This document shows positions 51,438-61,243 of a stretch of DNA of 64,000 bases, in pieces. How positions within the stretch are numbered: the first letter of the stretch is position 1; each line of letters begins with the position of its first letter. A program made the translations under genes and the position numbers. The DNA comes from Streptomyces sp. NBC_01717 (GTDB taxonomy: Bacteria; Actinomycetota; Actinomycetes; Streptomycetales; Streptomycetaceae). Location of the stretch: positions 8,375,001-8,439,000 of the forward strand of contig NZ_CP109178.1 in NCBI RefSeq assembly GCF_036248255.1. Direction: 5' to 3'. The notes below the pieces were generated by a model, which worked only from the letters and a program-made list of their open reading frames with translations, searched no databases and was not told the DNA's origin.

Positions 51438-51701
51438 ATGCAGCAGGACAAGCACCCTTCCTACCGTCCCGTCGTCTTCCGCGACCGCTCCGCGGGCTAC
51501 GCCTTCCTGACCCGGTCCACCGCGTCCAGCGACCAGACCATCGACTGGGACGACGGCAACACCTACCCCGTCATCGACGTGGAGATCTCCGCCGAGAGCC
51601 ACCCCTTCTTCACCGGCAAGGCGCGGGTCGTCGACACCGAGGGGCAGGTCGCGAAGTTCGAGCGGCGGTACGGGGAGGAGGGGGGCAAGGACGTCTCCTG
51701 A
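51438..51701 (+). CDS. rpmE2: Ribosomal protein bL31 paralogue, type B (zinc-independent)
   Basis: 87 residues. [39 protein letters not shown] and RYG at the end are diagnostic of type B L31, which lacks the CxxC zinc site of type A and replaces it on ribosomes under zinc shortage. ATG 51438 follows CCAGGAGCA. A Zur box would be expected upstream; I could not recognise one. Confidence 0.92.
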   Translation: MQQDKHPSYRPVVFRDRSAGYAFLTRSTASSDQTIDWDDGNTYPVIDVEISAESHPFFTGKARVVDTEGQVAKFERRYGEEGGKDVS

Positions 51702-51733
51702 CCCACCACCGCTCCGGAGCCCCGCAGGCGAAT

Positions 51734-53281
51734 TCAGTTGACCGATCGCTCGGCGTTCTCCCAGTACGGCTTGCGGAGATCGCGCTTGAGGATCTTGCCC
51801 GCCGGAGACAACGGCAGCGACTCCACGAATTCGCAGGTCCGGGGTGACTTGTAGCCGGCGATCAGGGCCTTGCAATGCTCCCTGATCTCCTCGGCGGTGC
51901 TGCCCCGTCCGGGCTGCAGCACGATCACAGCGTGGATACGCTCGCCCCATGTGGCGTCGGGGACCCCGATGACCGCGCATGAGGCGACGGCGGGGTGTTT
52001 GGCGACGGCGTTCTCCACCTCGGCGGAGTACACGTTCTCACCGCCGGTCACGATCATGTCCTTCATCCGGTCGACGAGGTAGAGGTAGCCCTCCTCATCC
52101 AGGTAGCCCGCGTCGCCGGTGTGCATCCAGCCGCCGCGCAGCGCCTCGGCCGTCTCCTCCGGCTTGTTCCAGTAGCCCAGCATCACGTTGCCGCCCCGCG
52201 CGACGACCTCGCCGACCGTTCCCCGCGGTACTTCGCGGTCCTCGATGTCCACGACACGCACCTCGGTGGAGGCCAGGGCTCTGCCCGCGGAACGCAGCCG
52301 GTGCTTGTGCAGGTGGTCCTCGGCGGTCAGCCCGGTGGCGGCGGGGGAGAGCTCGGTCATCCCGTAGGCCTGGACGAAGCCGGCCCCGGGGAAGGCCGTC
52401 ATGGCCCGGTCGAGCACAGCCTCCGAGATGGGAGAGGCACCATAGGCGATCCGTTGGACGCTGGACAGGTCGTAGTCGCGGGCCGTCGGGTGGTCCACCA
52501 GCATCTGGATCATGGCGGGGACGAGCAGCAGGCTCGTGGGGCGGTGCGTGTGGATGCTCTTCAGGACCGAGACCGGTTCGAAGGCCGGAAGGAATACGTT
52601 GGTGCCGCCCGCCACCACCGTTCCGTTCAGCGACGCGAGTGCGGCAAGGTGGAAGAGGGGTGCGGACTGCAGGCTCGTGCCCTGGCGTGCGTACACCTGC
52701 AGGCTTGCCGCGGAGCCGAGCACCGACGTCAACATGCTTGCGTGGCTGAGCATCACGCCCTTGGGGAGGCCGGTGGTGCCGCCGGTGTAGAAGACGCCGG
52801 CGAGCCGGTCGCCGCCCAGCCGCTCGTCCTGGACGGGGTCGTGCGTCGCGATCAGCTCTTCGTAACCGAGCATGCCCTCGGGGGTGGTGCCTTCGCCGCA
52901 GTGCACCAGGGTGGTGAGCCCGTCCCACAGTCCGACGAGTTCGGGCACTCGTCCGACGAAGGTGTCGTCCACGAAGAGAACCCGGGTGCCGGACTCCTCC
53001 AGGGAGTAAGTGATCTCTTTGTTGCTCCAGCGGGTGTTGACCAGGTTGACGGCACCGCCCATCCACCACACCGCGTACAGGAACTCCTGGTAGCGGTCGG
53101 AGTTCTGGGACAGGATGGCGACCCGGTCGCCCTGGGCGACGCCTGTCGCGCGCAGCGCCCCGGCCAGCGCGGATACTCGGTCCACGTGCTCGCGGAAGGT
53201 GCGCACGCGTTCCCCGCAGACCGTCGCGATCTGGTCGGGTGTCTGCTGCACGGCTCTGTGCAGGCTCTGCGTGAGATACAC
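51734..53281 (-). CDS. Acyl-CoA synthetase (AMP-binding)
   Basis: 515 residues. ANL-superfamily ligase: AMP/P-loop motif YTGGTTGLPKGV, A5 motif QAYGMTELSP, A7-A8 hinge THTGDAGYLDEEGYLYLVDR, and catalytic Lys in SPAGKILKRDLRKP. It activates a carboxylic acid (fatty or aryl) to its CoA ester. GTG 53281 has AGGAGAG upstream. It lies 166 bp after the SDR on the same strand, behind hairpins, so it may have its own promoter. First step of the beta-oxidation set here. Confidence 0.92.
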   Translation of the reverse strand: MYLTQSLHRAVQQTPDQIATVCGERVRTFREHVDRVSALAGALRATGVAQGDRVAILSQNSDRYQEFLYAVWWMGGAVNLVNTRWSNKEITYSLEESGTRVLFVDDTFVGRVPELVGLWDGLTTLVHCGEGTTPEGMLGYEELIATHDPVQDERLGGDRLAGVFYTGGTTGLPKGVMLSHASMLTSVLGSAASLQVYARQGTSLQSAPLFHLAALASLNGTVVAGGTNVFLPAFEPVSVLKSIHTHRPTSLLLVPAMIQMLVDHPTARDYDLSSVQRIAYGASPISEAVLDRAMTAFPGAGFVQAYGMTELSPAATGLTAEDHLHKHRLRSAGRALASTEVRVVDIEDREVPRGTVGEVVARGGNVMLGYWNKPEETAEALRGGWMHTGDAGYLDEEGYLYLVDRMKDMIVTGGENVYSAEVENAVAKHPAVASCAVIGVPDATWGERIHAVIVLQPGRGSTAEEIREHCKALIAGYKSPRTCEFVESLPLSPAGKILKRDLRKPYWENAERSVN

Positions 53282-53306
53282 GACGGCTCTCTCCTGAGGA
53301 ATGACA

Positions 53307-53330
53307 GCCGTTCTCCGGCGGGAGAACGGC
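53307..53330. terminator. Tetraloop hairpin in the leader of the acyl-CoA synthetase gene
   Basis: A 10-bp perfect stem (53307-53316 with 53321-53330), loop GGCG, 26 bp upstream of the ligase start. It could reduce read-through from the SDR or act as an attenuator. Confidence 0.45.
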
Positions 53331-53385
53331 CAGGACGAACGGGGGGCGGCGGCCGGTGCGAGAGTTCGCCGCGGCCTGGTCCTGT

Positions 53386-53435
53386 GTGGACCGCGGGCAC
53401 GTCCCGGCTCCTGCCGGTTCCCGCGCGCGGTCCAC
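53386..53435. terminator. Hairpin after the SDR gene
   Basis: A 10-bp stem GTGGACCGCG/CGCGGTCCAC (53386-53395 with 53426-53435) with a 30-nt G/C-rich loop, directly after the SDR stop. Confidence 0.5.
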
Positions 53436-53447
53436 GGTCGGTGCCTT

Positions 53448-54272
53448 CTAGTAACCGCCGGAGCAGTTGATGACCTGACCGCTGATGTAGTCGGCCTCGG
53501 GGATGCAGAGGGTGTACACGGCGCCGGCGGCCTCCTGCGGGGTGCCGGCGCGGCCGAGGGGGATGCCCTTTTCCAGCGCTGACAGGAGCTGGGGGTTGAC
53601 GCCGACCGGGAGTTCGCGGCCCTGGATGTCGATCGTGGCTGCTCCGTCGGCGGGGGCCTCGGTGAGCCGGGTGCGGATCAGGCCGTAGGCGACCGCGTTG
53701 ACGTTGACGTTGTAGCGGCCCCACTCCTTGGCGAGGGTCTTGGTCAGGCCGATGATGGCCGCCTTGGCCGAGGAGTAGTTGGCCTGTCCGGCGTTGCCCT
53801 TGACGCCTGCACCGGAGGAGATGTTGACCACCTTGCGGTGCACACGCTCACAGCGGGCGGCTTCCGCCTTGGCCAGGCGGGAGATGTGCGGCTGGGCGGC
53901 ACGAAGGATCTGGAACGGTGCCTTGACGTGGACGTCGAGGATGGCGTCCCACTGTTCGTCGGTCATCTTCTGGATGACCGAGTCCCAGGTGTAGCCGGCG
54001 TTGTTGACGATGATGTCGAGGCCGCCGAAGCTTTCGATCGCCGTGCTCACGAAGCGTTCGGCGAAGCCGTCCTCGGTCACGCTGCCCACGACGGCGACGG
54101 CGTTGCCGCCGGCTGTCTTGATGTCATCGACCGTCTCCTCGGCGGGCAGAGGGTCGAGGTCGTTGACCACGACGTTGGCGCCCTCCGAGGCGAACTTCAG
54201 GGCTATCTCCCGGCCGATGCCGCGGCCGGAGCCCGAGACGATGGCGGTCTTTCCTGCGAGCTTGGTGCTCAT
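53448..54272 (-). CDS. SDR-family 3-hydroxyacyl-CoA dehydrogenase-like protein
   Basis: 274 residues. Rossmann motif SGSGRGIG at about 13-20, NNAG at about 90, catalytic Tyr-x3-Lys in ANYSSAKAA with an upstream Ser (NISSGAG), and the C-terminal YISGQVINCSGGY. It probably oxidises the 3-hydroxyacyl-CoA made by the MaoC pair. The start overlaps the MaoC stop by 4 bp. Confidence 0.9.
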   Translation of the reverse strand: MSTKLAGKTAIVSGSGRGIGREIALKFASEGANVVVNDLDPLPAEETVDDIKTAGGNAVAVVGSVTEDGFAERFVSTAIESFGGLDIIVNNAGYTWDSVIQKMTDEQWDAILDVHVKAPFQILRAAQPHISRLAKAEAARCERVHRKVVNISSGAGVKGNAGQANYSSAKAAIIGLTKTLAKEWGRYNVNVNAVAYGLIRTRLTEAPADGAATIDIQGRELPVGVNPQLLSALEKGIPLGRAGTPQEAAGAVYTLCIPEADYISGQVINCSGGY

Positions 54273-54640
54273 GCGGTGAGTTCTCCTTCGATGATCGCGG
54301 TGCCCGCGAGGGTGACGGTGCCGTCTTCGAGCGTCATGGTCAGGTCGAGGTGGGTGAGTCCGTCCTCGACCTCGGTCACGGTGGCCGTGGCGGTGGGCTT
54401 GCCGTGGAGGGGCGTGATGGAGGTGAACCGCACGCTGTACGAACGGATGCGCTCCTGAGCCACGTTCTCGGTCAGCAGCCGGCCGAGGTAGGCCATGCTC
54501 AGCATCCCGTGGGCGAACACGTCGTCCATGCCCGCGGACCGCGCCACGTCCAGGTCGATGTGCATCGGGTTGTGGTCACCCGACGCGCCTGCGTAGAGGG
54601 CGAGAGTGGTCCGGGTGATCTCCGGCAGTTCGAGCTTCAC
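54269..54640 (-). CDS. MaoC-like hydratase, C-terminal-type subunit
   Basis: 123 residues, hot-dog fold with the hydratase-2 motif YAGASGDHNPMHID (catalytic Asp/His) followed by GMDDVFAHGMLSMAYLG. GTG 54640. Overlaps the next gene upstream and the SDR by 4 bp each. It should pair with the FAS1-like subunit encoded just before it. Confidence 0.9.
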   Translation of the reverse strand: MKLELPEITRTTLALYAGASGDHNPMHIDLDVARSAGMDDVFAHGMLSMAYLGRLLTENVAQERIRSYSVRFTSITPLHGKPTATATVTEVEDGLTHLDLTMTLEDGTVTLAGTAIIEGELTA

Positions 54641-55095
54641 TTGGCCCCCTTCAGGGAACGCACGACGAGGCTGTTGACGAGCTCGGCCACCAGGTCCCCG
54701 TCGCGGGTCACCTCGGTGCGGCGGACGACGAACTCCAGAGCCCCGCCCTTCTTGCTGAAGACATCAGTGATCTTCGAAGTGAAGGTCAGCTGATCTCCCG
54801 CGTGGATCGGCTCGTGATACGTGAAGCCCTGCTCACCGTGGAGCACCACGCGGATGTCGACCTTGATCACGTCGAGCAGATTCAGACTGCCGGGCGGGCG
54901 CTCGCCCTCCAGGCAGAACAGGAACGTCGGCGGCACCAGCAGATCGCGGTGTCCGGCGGCCTTCGCAGCCTCCAGGTCGGAGTAGACCGGGTCGCTCTGG
55001 CCCGTCGCCTTGGCGAAGAACCGGAGCCGGCCCCGTTCGACATCGACGGTGTGCGCCGGGAATTCGGTCCCGATCACATCGTGACTGACAGCCAT
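54637..55095 (-). CDS. MaoC/FAS1-like dehydratase, N-terminal-type subunit
   Basis: 152 residues, hot-dog fold: GRLRFFAKATGQSDPVYSD, VPPTFLFCLEG, LHGEQGFTYHEPIHAGDQLT. This non-catalytic-type half partners with the following short MaoC protein, as in HadAB- and ChsH-type heterodimers. ATG 55095 overlaps the thiolase stop by 1 bp (TGATG). Confidence 0.88.
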   Translation of the reverse strand: MAVSHDVIGTEFPAHTVDVERGRLRFFAKATGQSDPVYSDLEAAKAAGHRDLLVPPTFLFCLEGERPPGSLNLLDVIKVDIRVVLHGEQGFTYHEPIHAGDQLTFTSKITDVFSKKGGALEFVVRRTEVTRDGDLVAELVNSLVVRSLKGAK

Positions 55096-56282
55096 CACTT
55101 CACCTTCTCGTAGAGGGTGACGACGGCGGCGCCGCCGAGACCCAGGTTGTGCTGCAGGGCCAGACGGGCACCGTCGACCTGGCGGGCCTCGGCCTCGCCG
55201 CGCAGCTGCCATACGAGCTCGGTGCACTGGGCCAGGCCGGTGGCGCCCAACGGGTGCCCCTTGGACATCAGTCCGCCTGACGGGTTCACCACGACCCGCC
55301 CGCCGTAGGTGTTGTCGCCGTCCATCACGAACTTCTCGGCAGTGCCCTCGGGGGTCAGCCGCAGTGCTTCGTAGGTGATGAATTCATTGCTGGTGAAGCA
55401 GTCGTGCAGCTCCACCACCGGGATGTCTTCCGGCCCGACACCCGCGGCTTCGAAGACCTGACGGGCCGCGTCCTTGGTCATGTCGTAACCGATGACGCGC
55501 ATCATGTCGCCCGTGTCGAAGGTGCTGGAGAAGTCCGTGGTCATGGCCTGCGCCTTGATCCGCACATCGGTCCGCAGCCCGTGGCGACGTGCGAAGTCCT
55601 CGCTCGCGATGATCACCGCGGCCGCGCCGCAGGTGGGCGGGCAGCACATCAGACGGGTGAGCGGCCCGTACTGATGCGGGGAGGCGAGGACCTGCTCCTC
55701 GGTGATCGGGTCCCGGAAGACGGCGTACGGGTTGTTCGCGGCGTGCCGACGGGACTTCACCGCGATCTTCGCGAAGGCCTCGTTGGTGATGCCGTACTTG
55801 TCCATGTACGCCTGGCCGCCGCCGCCGAAGAGCTGCGCGGCCATGGGTGCGCTGTCCTGCAGGCCCTGGATGCCCTTCATGGTTTCGATGCCGCGGGCCA
55901 TCGCCCGCGGGCGGTCGTCCCAGTTCCCCTTGAGCGCGCCCGCCTGCATCTGCTCGAAGCCGAGCGCGATGACGCACTCGGCGGCGCCGCCGGCCACGGC
56001 CTGGCGGGCCAGCCAGAGAGCGGTCGAGCCGCTGGCGCAGTTGTTGTTGACATTGATGACCGGGATGCCGGTCTGGCCCAGCCCGTAGATCGCGGCCTGG
56101 CCACAGGTCGAGTCGCCGTACACATAGCTGACGTAGGCCTGCTGAACCAGTTCGTAGGCGATGCCCGCGTCCTGGAGCGCGGCCCTGGCGGCCTGCTCGC
56201 CCATCACGTCGTACGAGTCGGTGCGACCCGGTTTCCCGAACGGGATCATGCCGACCCCAACCACCTGAACGTTGGCACTCAC
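55095..56282 (-). CDS. Thiolase, SCP-x/lipid-transfer type
   Basis: 395 residues. Nucleophile Cys in VNNNCASGSTAL (about 87), ELHDCFTSNEF, and the C-terminal GHPLGATG His. These place it with SCP-x-like thiolases that cleave 3-ketoacyl-CoA, often of branched or steroid side chains. GTG 56282 has GGAGAG four bases upstream; an ATG at 56294 is possible but lacks a site. No DUF35 partner gene follows, unlike steroid aldolase-type relatives. Confidence 0.9.
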   Translation of the reverse strand: MSANVQVVGVGMIPFGKPGRTDSYDVMGEQAARAALQDAGIAYELVQQAYVSYVYGDSTCGQAAIYGLGQTGIPVINVNNNCASGSTALWLARQAVAGGAAECVIALGFEQMQAGALKGNWDDRPRAMARGIETMKGIQGLQDSAPMAAQLFGGGGQAYMDKYGITNEAFAKIAVKSRRHAANNPYAVFRDPITEEQVLASPHQYGPLTRLMCCPPTCGAAAVIIASEDFARRHGLRTDVRIKAQAMTTDFSSTFDTGDMMRVIGYDMTKDAARQVFEAAGVGPEDIPVVELHDCFTSNEFITYEALRLTPEGTAEKFVMDGDNTYGGRVVVNPSGGLMSKGHPLGATGLAQCTELVWQLRGEAEARQVDGARLALQHNLGLGGAAVVTLYEKVK

Positions 56283-56629
56283 GGAGCTCTCCATGGCTAA
56301 TGACGGTTTACAAAGCGGTTGCCAAGAGCGTCGCACCCGGCGAACGGAACGTCGCCCCCGGTGAGCTGTGATTTACGCAACGCGGATGAGTGCTGGCGGT
56401 GGAGAGCCGTGTGCTGTGTCATCGAGCCTTGGGAGTGGCGGCCAGGCGCCGCTCGGGTGTGTATCGACTCGCGTGCTGCCTGGTGCCGCAGAGGATCTGC
56501 GCTCCAGCTAGGCCGTGTTCACTTCCCGCGACTGTGACCCGGTCGGCGCCGGACCCTGCGCCGCGACCTGGCCGGTTCGCCGGGCGGACGCCCGCCACGT
56601 ATGGCAATACAGACAGGAGAGGCCGACAA
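56283..56629. other. Divergent promoter region of the beta-oxidation cluster
   Basis: 347 bp between thiolase and acyl-CoA dehydrogenase starts. I found no clear long palindrome that would identify the TetR operator. The frame upstream of the dehydrogenase is open to 56390 but shows no ribosome-binding site or family similarity. Confidence 0.45.
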
Positions 56630-57787
<1,158 letters not shown>

Positions 57788-57811
57788 CCTGTCCGGTTCG
57801 GACCGGCCCGC

Positions 57812-57848
57812 CCGGTTCCGGCGATGCCGCGTGCGTCGCCGGAGCCGG
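57812..57848. terminator. Hairpin terminator after the acyl-CoA dehydrogenase
   Basis: A 13-bp stem with one G-U pair (57812-57824 with 57836-57848) and an 11-nt loop, 24 bp past the stop. Confidence 0.7.
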
Positions 57849-57950
57849 ACGGGCCTGCCGCGTCGGCGTGGAGCGGGTGGCGCATTCGACCTCGTGGAGA
57901 GGATCGCCACACTCTGTGTCGTGGGCCTGGAAGTGAAGGGAGATTAACCT

Positions 57951-58787
57951 GTGATCATGCAAGATATCCCGACTGACGCTTTCACCGGACGGCTCGCGCT
58001 GGAGAAGGTGGAGGAGAATCTCTTTCGCGGCACCTGTCACCCCGGAGCGCCGCTGAGGGCGTTCGGCGGGCAGGTGGCGGCCCAGTCCCTCATCGCCGCC
58101 GGTGCAACGGTGGCACCGGACCGGGTGGTGCACTCCCTGCACGGCTACTTCATTCGCCCGGGGCGGACCGACCGTCCCATCGTCTACCAGGTGGACCGCA
58201 CTCGTGACGGTGGCTCCTTCACCACCCGGCGCGTGGTGGCGGTGCAGGACGGAGAGACGATCTTCAGCCTGTCAGCGTCCTTCCAGCGCCCCGAGGCGAG
58301 CCCCGAGCATCAGGCGGATATGCCCACGGTGGCAGGACCCGAGATCCCGCCCGCCGCCTGGGACACCGAGGACGGTGACGGGGTGCTCTCGATCTTCGGA
58401 AGTGCTCTGGAGGTGCGGTGCGTCGGTGATCCCGGGCGAGGCCTGCCCAGTACCGGTCAGGGCCCCCGCCAGCAGATGTGGGTGCGGGTCCGCGATCCGT
58501 TGCCGGACTCCGCTCTGCTCCATGCCTGTGCCCTGACCTACATCTCCGATGTACGGCTGGCAGTCACAGCGGACCTGCCGCACCGGAGTGAGCCCGCCGT
58601 CCCGCTCGTCGCCTCGCTGGATCACGCCGTCTGGTTCCACCGGCCGTTCCGCGCGGATGCCTGGTTGCTCTTCGACATGGAGAGCCCGAACTACGCCTCG
58701 TCCCGCGGCCTGACACGGGGCCAGTTCTTCACCCGGACCGGCGAGTTGGTCGCCTCCGTCGTCCAGGAGGTGCTGATCAGAAGGTAG
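57951..58787 (+). CDS. tesB: Acyl-CoA thioesterase II (TesB family)
   Basis: 278 residues with two hot-dog repeats: FGGQVAAQSLIAA and VHSLHGYFIRPG in the first; ISDVRLAV, SLDHAVWFHRPFRADAWLLFDMES and SSRGLTRGQFF in the second (catalytic Asp in LDHA). It hydrolyses acyl-CoA. GTG 57951 has GGGAG eight bases upstream. The 3' end overlaps the convergent TetR gene by 11 bp. Confidence 0.92.
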   Translation: MIMQDIPTDAFTGRLALEKVEENLFRGTCHPGAPLRAFGGQVAAQSLIAAGATVAPDRVVHSLHGYFIRPGRTDRPIVYQVDRTRDGGSFTTRRVVAVQDGETIFSLSASFQRPEASPEHQADMPTVAGPEIPPAAWDTEDGDGVLSIFGSALEVRCVGDPGRGLPSTGQGPRQQMWVRVRDPLPDSALLHACALTYISDVRLAVTADLPHRSEPAVPLVASLDHAVWFHRPFRADAWLLFDMESPNYASSRGLTRGQFFTRTGELVASVVQEVLIRR

Positions 58788-59979
58788 CCGGCTCGACGAG
58801 TCGATCGGTTGCCGGCATTCCCAGTACGTCCAGGCCGAGTTCGATGAGCAGCGCGGTGGGCAGCGGATGCTCCAGCAAGGGGGTCCGAGCCGCGACGGAG
58901 ACCAGTGCGAACACGGCGTGGACCGTTACCCGTGCTTCGGCTTCGTTCAGATCCGGCCGTGAGGCGGTCAGCAGGGAGACCCACTCGGTGAGGTAGTCGA
59001 GCTGTGTGCGACGAAACGTCTGCTGCTCGGCCGGGGCAAGGTACCCGAGCTCGCTGATGACCAGGGCCACCGAACCGCTGAGCACGGTGACCGAGGATGC
59101 GAATGAGCGGAGTACGCGCACCAGTGCCTGGGCCGGTGAGGAGCTCACTGTCAGAGCCTGGTCGAGTGCGAACCACAGAGCTTCAGCCTCGCGGCGGACG
59201 ACGGCGGCCAGCAGCTCTGCCTTCCCCGCGAAGTGCTTGTAGACGCTGGGGCCCGCGATGCCGGCCGCCGCACCGATGTCCTCCATGCTGACCGCCTGGA
59301 AGCCGCGCTCCTTGAACATCCGCATTCCCGCCAGCAGGAGAGCCTCTCTGCGGGTGGCGGGTGACAGGCCTGGGACAGAGCGCTCGGCGGGACGCGTCGC
59401 CGTGCCCGTGACGGGTAGCGCCGATGTACGGCACACCTCCGAGGCGCGCTCCCACAGCAGTGTTTCGAAGCGGGAGGCCGGGAGGGTGGTGTGGTGGTAG
59501 GACGGGCTGACGAGAACGGCGGTTGCGGCCAGCGCGAGTTGGTGCGCATCCGTCGCCGACAGCTCGTGGCGCTCGGACTGCACGGCAGCGGCGACGGTGC
59601 CGATGATGCGCTTGTGGCGCTGCCGGATCTCGGCGCGCTGCTCCACGGACAGCGCCTGCGTCTCCTTGTCCCACAGCGCCGCGTAGGCGCGGTGCTCGAC
59701 GCTGAAGCGCGCGATCGAACGGAGCAGGGCATCGAGTCCCTCCTCGTTCCGTACGGCCTCTTCGAGCAGATCGAGCCCATTGACCAGCCCCTGCGCAAGC
59801 AGCTCCTGCTTGCCGCGAAAGTGCCGGTAGAGCGCTCCGGCCGTGATCCCCACGGTCGTGGCGATGTCTTCCATGCTCGTCGCGTGGTAACCCGACCGGT
59901 GGAAGGCGTCGACGGCGGCAGCCAGGATCTGTGCCTTGCGGTTGTTCGGGCGATGGGCGCGGCTGCCGGTGGTGGTCAT
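58777..59979 (-). CDS. Double TetR-family regulator (two TetR domains in one chain)
   Basis: 400 residues, twice the usual TetR length. The first HTH (about 20-65) has TSMEDIATTVGITAGALYRHF; the second (about 215-260) has VSMEDIGAAAGIAGPSVYKHF. Each is followed by its own ligand-type helical domain. One polypeptide may thus bind like a TetR dimer, or bind two different sites. ATG 59979 is chosen; ATG 59988 is also possible. Position at the end of the beta-oxidation set suggests acyl-CoA-responsive control of it. Confidence 0.9.
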   Translation of the reverse strand: MTTTGSRAHRPNNRKAQILAAAVDAFHRSGYHATSMEDIATTVGITAGALYRHFRGKQELLAQGLVNGLDLLEEAVRNEEGLDALLRSIARFSVEHRAYAALWDKETQALSVEQRAEIRQRHKRIIGTVAAAVQSERHELSATDAHQLALAATAVLVSPSYHHTTLPASRFETLLWERASEVCRTSALPVTGTATRPAERSVPGLSPATRREALLLAGMRMFKERGFQAVSMEDIGAAAGIAGPSVYKHFAGKAELLAAVVRREAEALWFALDQALTVSSSPAQALVRVLRSFASSVTVLSGSVALVISELGYLAPAEQQTFRRTQLDYLTEWVSLLTASRPDLNEAEARVTVHAVFALVSVAARTPLLEHPLPTALLIELGLDVLGMPATDRLVEPATF

Positions 59980-60104
59980 CGCCGCCATCCTACGATCCGT
60001 GTCCGGCCACGCTGTCGCCCACGTCATCAGGGCCCACGGCAGGCGGGAGAGTGGCACATCTCCACAAAGTGAATGATCCTTTCTCCCGTCCGTGGGGAAC
60101 GAGT

Positions 60105-60219
60105 ACTCGTCCGCCCGGTCATCGATGTGACCGACACCCGCTGTGCACGCGGCAGGATCGGGCTCAAGGTGTTCGGAGGCCGCACCGCCTACCAGGGCAC
60201 TTTCGTTCGCGCACCCTAG
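60105..60219 (+). pseudogene. C-terminal remnant of a GH32 fructan hydrolase
   Basis: One frame reads RPVIDVTDTRCARGRIGLKV, then FGGRTAYQGTFVRAP and a TAG at 60217-60219. This matches the end of the C-terminal beta-sandwich of GH32 levanases/inulinases (family pattern VDVTDSRY..GRFGLNVFGG.A.FQ). Nothing of the five-bladed catalytic domain remains upstream. It sits 14 bp before a fructokinase-like gene, so an old levanase-fructokinase unit is likely. Confidence 0.6.
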
Positions 60220-60233
60220 GAGATCCCACCCTC

Positions 60234-61166
60234 ATGCTCGACAGACTCGACCTGCTGGTCATCGGTGAATGCGTCGCCGACATCGTCCGGCTGCCGGGTG
60301 CGGCCGATCAGGTCCACCCGGGCGGCAGCCCGGCCAATGTCGCGTACGGTCTGGCCCGGCTCGGGCGCAGCGCCACCCTGCTCACCCAGCTCGGCCCGGA
60401 CGACAACGGGTGGCTGATCAGGGACCATCTGGCCACCGCCGGGGTCGAGGTCCGCACGGACGGTGCTACAGCGCCCACCCCGTCCGCCGCCGTGACCCTC
60501 GACGGCGCCGGCCGGGCGGCGTACACCTTCGCGATCACCTGGACGCTGGACCCGGTCTCACTGGACCGGCCGCCGCACCATTTGCACACCGGTTCCATCG
60601 CGGCGGTGATGGAACCCGGCAACGCGACCGTCCTGGGCGCCGTCGAGTCACTGCGGGCGGGCGCGACGGTCAGCTACGACCCCAATGTGCGGCCCGAGTT
60701 GATGGGGGACCACGATGCAGCTGTGCGCAAGGTCGAACGCTGTGTCGCACTCAGCGATGTGGTCAAGGCCAGTGACGAGGACCTGGAGTGGCTGTATCCG
60801 GGCCATGAGCCGGATCAGGTCGCCGAGCGGTGGCGCGCCACCGGACCGGCCGTTGTCCTCGTCACCCGAGGGGGCGACGGCGCGCTGGCCGTGTTCCCGG
60901 GCGGGCACGTGACGGTCGACGCCCTTCCCACCGACGTGGTCGACACGGTGGGGGCGGGCGACGCCTTCATGTCGGGCACGCTGCACGCCCTCGCCTCGCG
61001 AGGGCTGCTCGGCGCGGGCGGCCGGGAGCGGCTGCGTTCCCTGGACCAGGACACCGTGACCGATGTCCTGCGACACGCGGCGGCCTCGGCCGCTGTGACC
61101 GTCGCACGGGCGGGCGCCAACCCGCCGGACGAGGCGGAGTTGGAGGAGGCACTCACCCGCTTCTGA
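60234..61166 (+). CDS. PfkB-family sugar kinase, fructokinase-like
   Basis: 310 residues. PfkB signatures 1 (GGSPANVAYGLARLG, about 25-39) and 2 (DTVGAGDAFMSG, with the catalytic Asp in GAGD). N-terminal LLVIGECVADIV and phosphate-binding VTRGGDGA. ATG 60234 with AGGAG 11 bases upstream. The GH32 remnant directly before it supports fructose as substrate; ribose or another sugar remains possible. Confidence 0.9.
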   Translation: MLDRLDLLVIGECVADIVRLPGAADQVHPGGSPANVAYGLARLGRSATLLTQLGPDDNGWLIRDHLATAGVEVRTDGATAPTPSAAVTLDGAGRAAYTFAITWTLDPVSLDRPPHHLHTGSIAAVMEPGNATVLGAVESLRAGATVSYDPNVRPELMGDHDAAVRKVERCVALSDVVKASDEDLEWLYPGHEPDQVAERWRATGPAVVLVTRGGDGALAVFPGGHVTVDALPTDVVDTVGAGDAFMSGTLHALASRGLLGAGGRERLRSLDQDTVTDVLRHAAASAAVTVARAGANPPDEAELEEALTRF

Positions 61167-61179
61167 ACAGGGTCCCGGT

Positions 61180-61223
61180 ATGACGGTGCCACCGCCCCCT
61201 CGCGGGAACGGTGGCACCGTCAT
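61180..61223. terminator. Bidirectional hairpin terminator
   Basis: A 15-bp perfect stem (61180-61194 with 61209-61223) and a 14-nt loop between the convergent kinase and subtilase stops. It serves both genes. Confidence 0.9.
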
Positions 61224-61243
61224 GTCCTGCCCTCAGCGTGGGG

